A DNA stretch of 47,725 bases from assembly GCA_049999805.1 (NCBI GenBank), contig JBNGIO010006247.1, positions 1-47,725 on the forward strand, given 5' to 3'. This DNA comes from Folioceros fuciformis (Eukaryota; Anthocerotophyta; Anthocerotopsida; Anthocerotales). Positions 44,297-47,725 of this stretch are shown one piece after another. The position numbers and the translations under genes are program-made. Each line of letters starts with the position of its first letter. Position 1 is the stretch's first letter. Under the pieces are notes generated by a model that saw nothing but the letters and a program-made list of their open reading frames with translations, had not been told where the DNA came from and did no database searches.

Positions 44297-44444
44297 TGAT
44301 ACTAAACCCTCTGACATAGAACACAAAAAGAATGTTGTATATCAAAAAGTGAAAATGTTTAATAAGCAATAGTCTTATATAGTCTTAAGTAAACCCTAGG
44401 TTAAACTAACTAGCCTAACCTGTGAGGTTAACTAAACCCTAACA
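44297..44444 (-). repeat. 5' LTR of Copia-2
   Basis: 148 bp on the minus strand, TGTTAGGG to TTAGTATCA, with a tataagact-type TATA region near the middle. It matches the 3' LTR collinearly. Confidence 0.92.
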
Positions 44445-44445
44445 G

Positions 44446-45619
44446 TATTCGCTCGAAGCTCGCCAACGGCATTGCTCACAGACGATCCGCTGATCTTCCC
44501 ACGAGGCAATACAACGTCGCAGAGCTCTCACTAGCTGCAGACTATGCTGCTGTATGTATGGGATCCAGCTGTGCAAATGACAGAACACATGGTCAGAGCG
44601 ATCGAGCAAAGGCAAGGGTTGTCGATGTTGCTGGATTGGTGGAGGGTATGGCAAACACAGAGGGTGGTGATTGCTTGCAAGACGACTCCGAGCGTACAGG
44701 GTCCATGGAGCGTGGCTTGGCCGGCCACACCCCGCTTGGTGGGGGGTATGCAGTGTCGTCCCCAGACATGGGGGGCACTCCAGCTATGGGAGACGATGAT
44801 TGTTACATTCTGGACCGATAGCAGCCCCGACGTGGTAGCTCCCCTTAGGCACCGGCGAGAGGGAGACTGAGTCAATCAGGTGCTACGAACGCAATGGGCC
44901 TTCTTGCAATTGCAACTGCCGCCGAGGCGTACGGGGCACTGGTGGCAACTTGGGAGGCAGTGACTCGCTATCTACAGCAAGCAAAGGAGGCAGCATGCTA
45001 CGTAGTGCCCCCGAAGAAGCTGAAGCCGAAGGTAGAGGCCAAAGTGTTTTTCGATATGGTGGACGAGGCGAAGGAGAGGAAGGGTGGGGATGAAGCAAAG
45101 CCAGAGCACACCGTTGTGCTGGCCGAGCTACAGACCATCCTAGACAGAGGGATAGGAGCCGGGGACAGCGTGGGAAGGGCCTTGGTCCATAGGCTAGTAA
45201 CCATACCGGGGTTCAAACTTTATGACGTTGCAACCATCCAGGGGTTTATAGCGGAGCGGACGTCGCCAGCTACTACGGTCATTAGAGTACTCCACAAAAT
45301 GGAACCCAGTATGGACCTGGCAGCGGCAAAGCATGAAGACCTATGGGATGCCTGGGCCGCAAATAATTTGCAGGGACGGTGCACCAGTTTGATATGCTCC
45401 CGTTGCAAACCCGCCACCGCTAGTGGCTCCGCATGCGAGAGAAGAGGGCGCAAGAGGTCGCACTACCATTTAGGGAGGTTGAGGAAAGGAACCTCCATGC
45501 TGCGCAGGAGGCCTGCGACGCGGCAAACGGTGCGATGCGTAGATATGCTCTTACCAACCACACATTGCAGCCAATTGCGGCTCATCTTTGCAGAAGAGCA
45601 CAACGGTCCCCTACGCTGA
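44446..45619 (+). pseudogene. Orphan-integrase element: N-terminal helical region
   Basis: One plus-strand frame runs from the Copia-2 edge through RSADLPTRQYNVAELSLAAD, over two in-frame TAG codons (44819 and 44846), into an alpha-helical stretch (AYGALVATWEAVTRYLQQAK; KVFFDMVDEAKERKGGDEAK; TVVLAELQTILDRGIGAGDS). A change of frame near 45380 continues as TVHQFDMLPLQTRHR, a TAG, then EEERNLHAAQEA-like helices (EVEERNLHAAQEACDAANGA) to a good donor (ctgaag|gtgagg at 45620). No domain is recognised. Position and strand suggest it is the N-terminal part of the integrase-bearing protein downstream. The Copia-2 insertion or a deletion removed its start. Confidence 0.45.
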
Positions 45620-45713
45620 AGGTGAGGTGCACTTGGTGGTGGTGTGGGTGCCACCATGAACAACCAGGGTTTGTGGTGGGGATGGTGGCTAAGCCAAGGG
45701 TGCGTGGTGGCGG

Positions 45714-46165
45714 GTGCAAGTGGAGGCAGGTCGGGAGTGTGGGGCGTTGTTCGACCATTTCAGACACCAAGAGGAGCACATGGATGTGTTCTCGGAGCTA
45801 AAGGTTGTGTACATCACTGGCCAAGGGGGAGGAGGGTTGGTGGAAGTAGATACGGTAAACGCGGGAGGTCCATCCAGGAGGTGCATAAGCAAGGCGTGGC
45901 AACAGTTCTGGCTGAACCCCGAGTTCTTGAACTGTGTGTTTGATGCAAGAGACAGCCATGGCCCAAGCAGGTTGCTGTACCACATTAGGCAAGGGAGTCA
46001 CACCACTTGCTTGAGCGAGACAGTTGTGAGTGCCCTCAAACCACGGCCAAGTTCACGGCATTGTATGCCAATGTATGGGATTTGTGTTGACATTTGCGGT
46101 GCACAATGCAGGCACGGTTCTTTGGGTTCCTGTTGTACATGGTGTTGGTGACCGGCGTGCAGGTG
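45714..46165 (+). other. Orphan-integrase element: central coding-like segment
   Basis: Plus-strand frames read EAGRECGALFDHFRHQEEHM, DVFSELKVVYITGQ and AWQQFWLNPEFLNCVFDARD, then in another frame AKFTALYANVWDLC, a TGA, and MQARFFGFLLYMVLVTGVQ ending at a donor-like cag|gtgagc (46163). The style matches the flanking segments. It could be exons of one gene or decayed coding sequence. Between 46170 and 47050 only GC-rich frames of uncertain value are seen. Confidence 0.35.
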
Positions 46166-47049
46166 AGCATGCTTGGTCGCCGGGCCTCGGCGGACAGCCA
46201 GCGATGCCGCCATGGCTGCCATTAAGAGGCTACAGATGGGCCTGCAGTGTGGGCGGGGAGGACGGGCGGATCTGCCTTGTGCAGTGGGCCGGCCATTGAT
46301 TGGCAACCCTGCAAGCGGAAATGGAGGTGCGATGGAGGTGCAATGGAGGTGACGACAGGAAATGAGAGCTATCGTGAGGAGTGTAGGCAACGGGTGAAGG
46401 AGTCATAAATGTTAGGCGGCGCTGTCGCTTTAACAAGTGGATGGCTGAGATGTGGAGGCGATGATGGGTGGCTTGCACACAGTCGCTGGCTTTTGGGTCG
46501 GGCTTGTCCAGTTCAACTAAGCCATACGTGTCACACATGGCACGAGTGTATGTGGATCTTGCTTGTGCGGCCAATAGGGGGTGCAGTGCCATAACAAGCG
46601 CGGCCATGAGGAGCTGGCACAGTGTGATCAGAGGCGGCACATCCTGCGAGCGTAGTGTGATCGTACGTGGGAGCAAGAGCAGTGGCACTGCGGTCGCACA
46701 AGGGAGGAGGAGCGGCCGCAAAGTGATTGCAGGAGGGGGCAGGAGCAAGCTCAGTGCCATCGCTAGTGCGGGCCCTGAGAAGGGCAGGACAAGCGGCAGT
46801 GGGAAGGTATCATCGACTAAGTGGCAGGCAAAAGGAGGCGTGGGGAAGAGGAGGCAAACGCAGTCCCGGGTTTTAGTGTAGGGGGAAGCCTGTGAGGCGA
46901 CCCAGACATACAGGGTGAGTGCGGTGCACGCGACGGGGAAGGACAGAGGTTCCGCACAGATGCATCATATTGCACAATACAGTGGCTGTTGCATGGTCGA
47001 AAGCTGAAGGACGTGGTGGGAAGGTGATGTGAAGGAGAAGGAAGGGAGG

Positions 47050-47604
47050 CCAGCAACGGCTTGATAGGTGAAACCCGTGGGGTAGGGGTGGTGAAAGCTG
47101 CGTTGGTGGACGCGGGGTACAAAGTGCCGAGGAGGAAAATAGACGCTGCTCTGCGGGCATTGCAGCCGGAGGCGATGGCAATGAGAGCGAGGGTGCGCAT
47201 CAGGCGGGTGTAATACACAAATCAAATGCCATTGTACATGTGGCATATGGACCATAAGTGCGGGCAAGAATTGTAGTTGATTGATGGGTTGCGGTGCAGA
47301 GTGCAGGTGCCTACTAATAGTGGTTGTGGCTGCAGCCTACGACAAGATGTATATGTACCACATGAGGGTGCACGCAGCGATCGATGGTGCCACCCACTAC
47401 ATTACGTGGGCAGTGCTAGCAAACAACGAGAGGGCAGAAACTATCTACGACGCATATCAAGGGGCTGTGGAGAAGTTTGGACACCCACAACGAATGCGGT
47501 TTGACTTTGCTGCTGAGCACAACTTGGTGGAGGCAGATTTCATGCGTGCAAGACCAAGGGAGAACGACAGCAACTTCATAACAAGGCCTACCGTGCACAA
47601 TCAA
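47050..47604 (+). pseudogene. Integrase core of the orphan (non-LTR-linked) type, C-terminal part off-window
   Basis: An upstream helical segment (VVKAALVDAGYKVPRRKIDA) resembles the DNA-binding linker of this family. MWHMDHK (47238-47258) is the HxD-type first motif. After an acceptor-like ggctgcag (47333-47340), the frame reads YDKMYMYHMRVHAAIDGATH, AETIYDAYQGAVEKFGHPQR, an Asp in RFDFAAEHNLV (47503) and NFITRPTVHNQ, then a donor (caa|gtgagg at 47605). The order IDG.TH, RxD, FI..R.VHNQ matches the orphan integrase core domain found in animals, fungi and algae, where a catalytic Glu follows HNQ. That Glu would be in the next exon, outside the window. A TAA at 47211 lies between the helical segment and the first motif. 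Confidence 0.55.
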
Positions 47605-47725
47605 GTGAGGCTGCAAGGGGTGACGATAGTGGGAGGATGACGTTGCAGTCGTGGTGGCAATGGTGGTGTGTGTGTGCAGGCAGTGTGCGACCATGACAGC
47701 ACCCGTGCAGTAATGTCACACCCTC

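Larger units (their letters stand above)
37586..44444 (-). mobile_element. Ty1/Copia LTR retrotransposon Copia-2 with extra ORFs
   Basis: This 6.9 kb element lies on the minus strand: 5' LTR 44444-44297, primer site 44296-44285, a leader of about 1.3 kb, gag, protease, integrase, reverse transcriptase, RNase H (to about 38520), an additional non-pol region, a polypurine tract (aagaggggatype, near 37762-37770) and 3' LTR 37761-37586. LTRs are unusually short. Flanks (tcctt at 37581 and gtatt at 44445) do not form a convincing target duplication. Many stops and several frameshifts inactivate it. Confidence 0.93.

Noticed and set aside
37581-44449. Target-site duplication for Copia-2
   Set aside because: The flanking pentamers tcctt and gtatt agree at only two positions, so no duplication can be claimed.
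29990-45620. Reassigned genetic code with TAG read as glutamine, as in some green algae
   Set aside because: The unknown membrane-protein gene, centrin and Copia-1 itself end at TAG, and the ALG6, DPH5, STN1 and centrin exons contain no in-frame TAG. The pattern is limited to mobile or decayed sequence.

Overview
This is nuclear DNA from a streptophyte (land plant or close green algal relative). The signs are CCCTAAA plant-type telomere-like repeats, Ty1/Copia elements primed by initiator tRNA-Met (TGGTATCAGAGC), PPR remnants, a USP-like family of plant receptor-kinase type, and spliceosomal GT-AG introns that are mostly about 75-300 bp. A canonical flagellar-type centrin fits a seed-free lineage with motile sperm. 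The short introns and dense genes resemble a compact bryophyte or lycophyte genome, but I cannot name the species.

Region 1 (1-11.4 kb) is repeat-rich and mostly non-functional. It holds two oppositely oriented, decayed copies of a non-LTR reverse transcriptase around a CCCTAAA-bearing minisatellite, several unrelated tandem repeats, a diverged direct duplication with a 994 bp offset, and a decayed PPR gene.

Region 2 (11.4-27.4 kb) is a host gene island, reconstructed here exon by exon. In order: DPH5 (+), ALG6 (-), a small COX7c-like respiratory subunit (+), an unknown membrane protein that is probably plastid-targeted (+), the telomere-capping subunit STN1 (-), two USP-like paralogues (both -, about 4 kb apart) and centrin (-). 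DPH5 and ALG6 are tail to tail, ALG6 and the COX7c-like gene share a 235 bp divergent promoter, and STN1 starts 100 bp after the first USP-like gene ends. About 3 kb between the USP paralogues holds coding-like segments I could not identify.

Region 3 (28-47.7 kb) is nested mobile DNA. A PIF/Harbinger-type element carries a Myb/SANT-like ORF (+) facing a DDE transposase (-). A 5.1 kb Copia element with a 5 bp target duplication sits in the Myb-like ORF, and a 5'-truncated LINE fragment interrupts the transposase. Next come an unidentified decayed coding segment and a second Copia element of 6.9 kb on the minus strand. That second element has an additional leader ORF and an antisense ORF for a membrane-anchored coiled-coil-like protein. 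Downstream lies a multi-part element with an orphan-type integrase that runs off the window.

Across the mobile elements, the premature stops are mostly TAG, often at positions where the family has glutamine. This fits CAG-to-TAG decay by deamination of methylated CHG cytosines. The host genes show no such stops.
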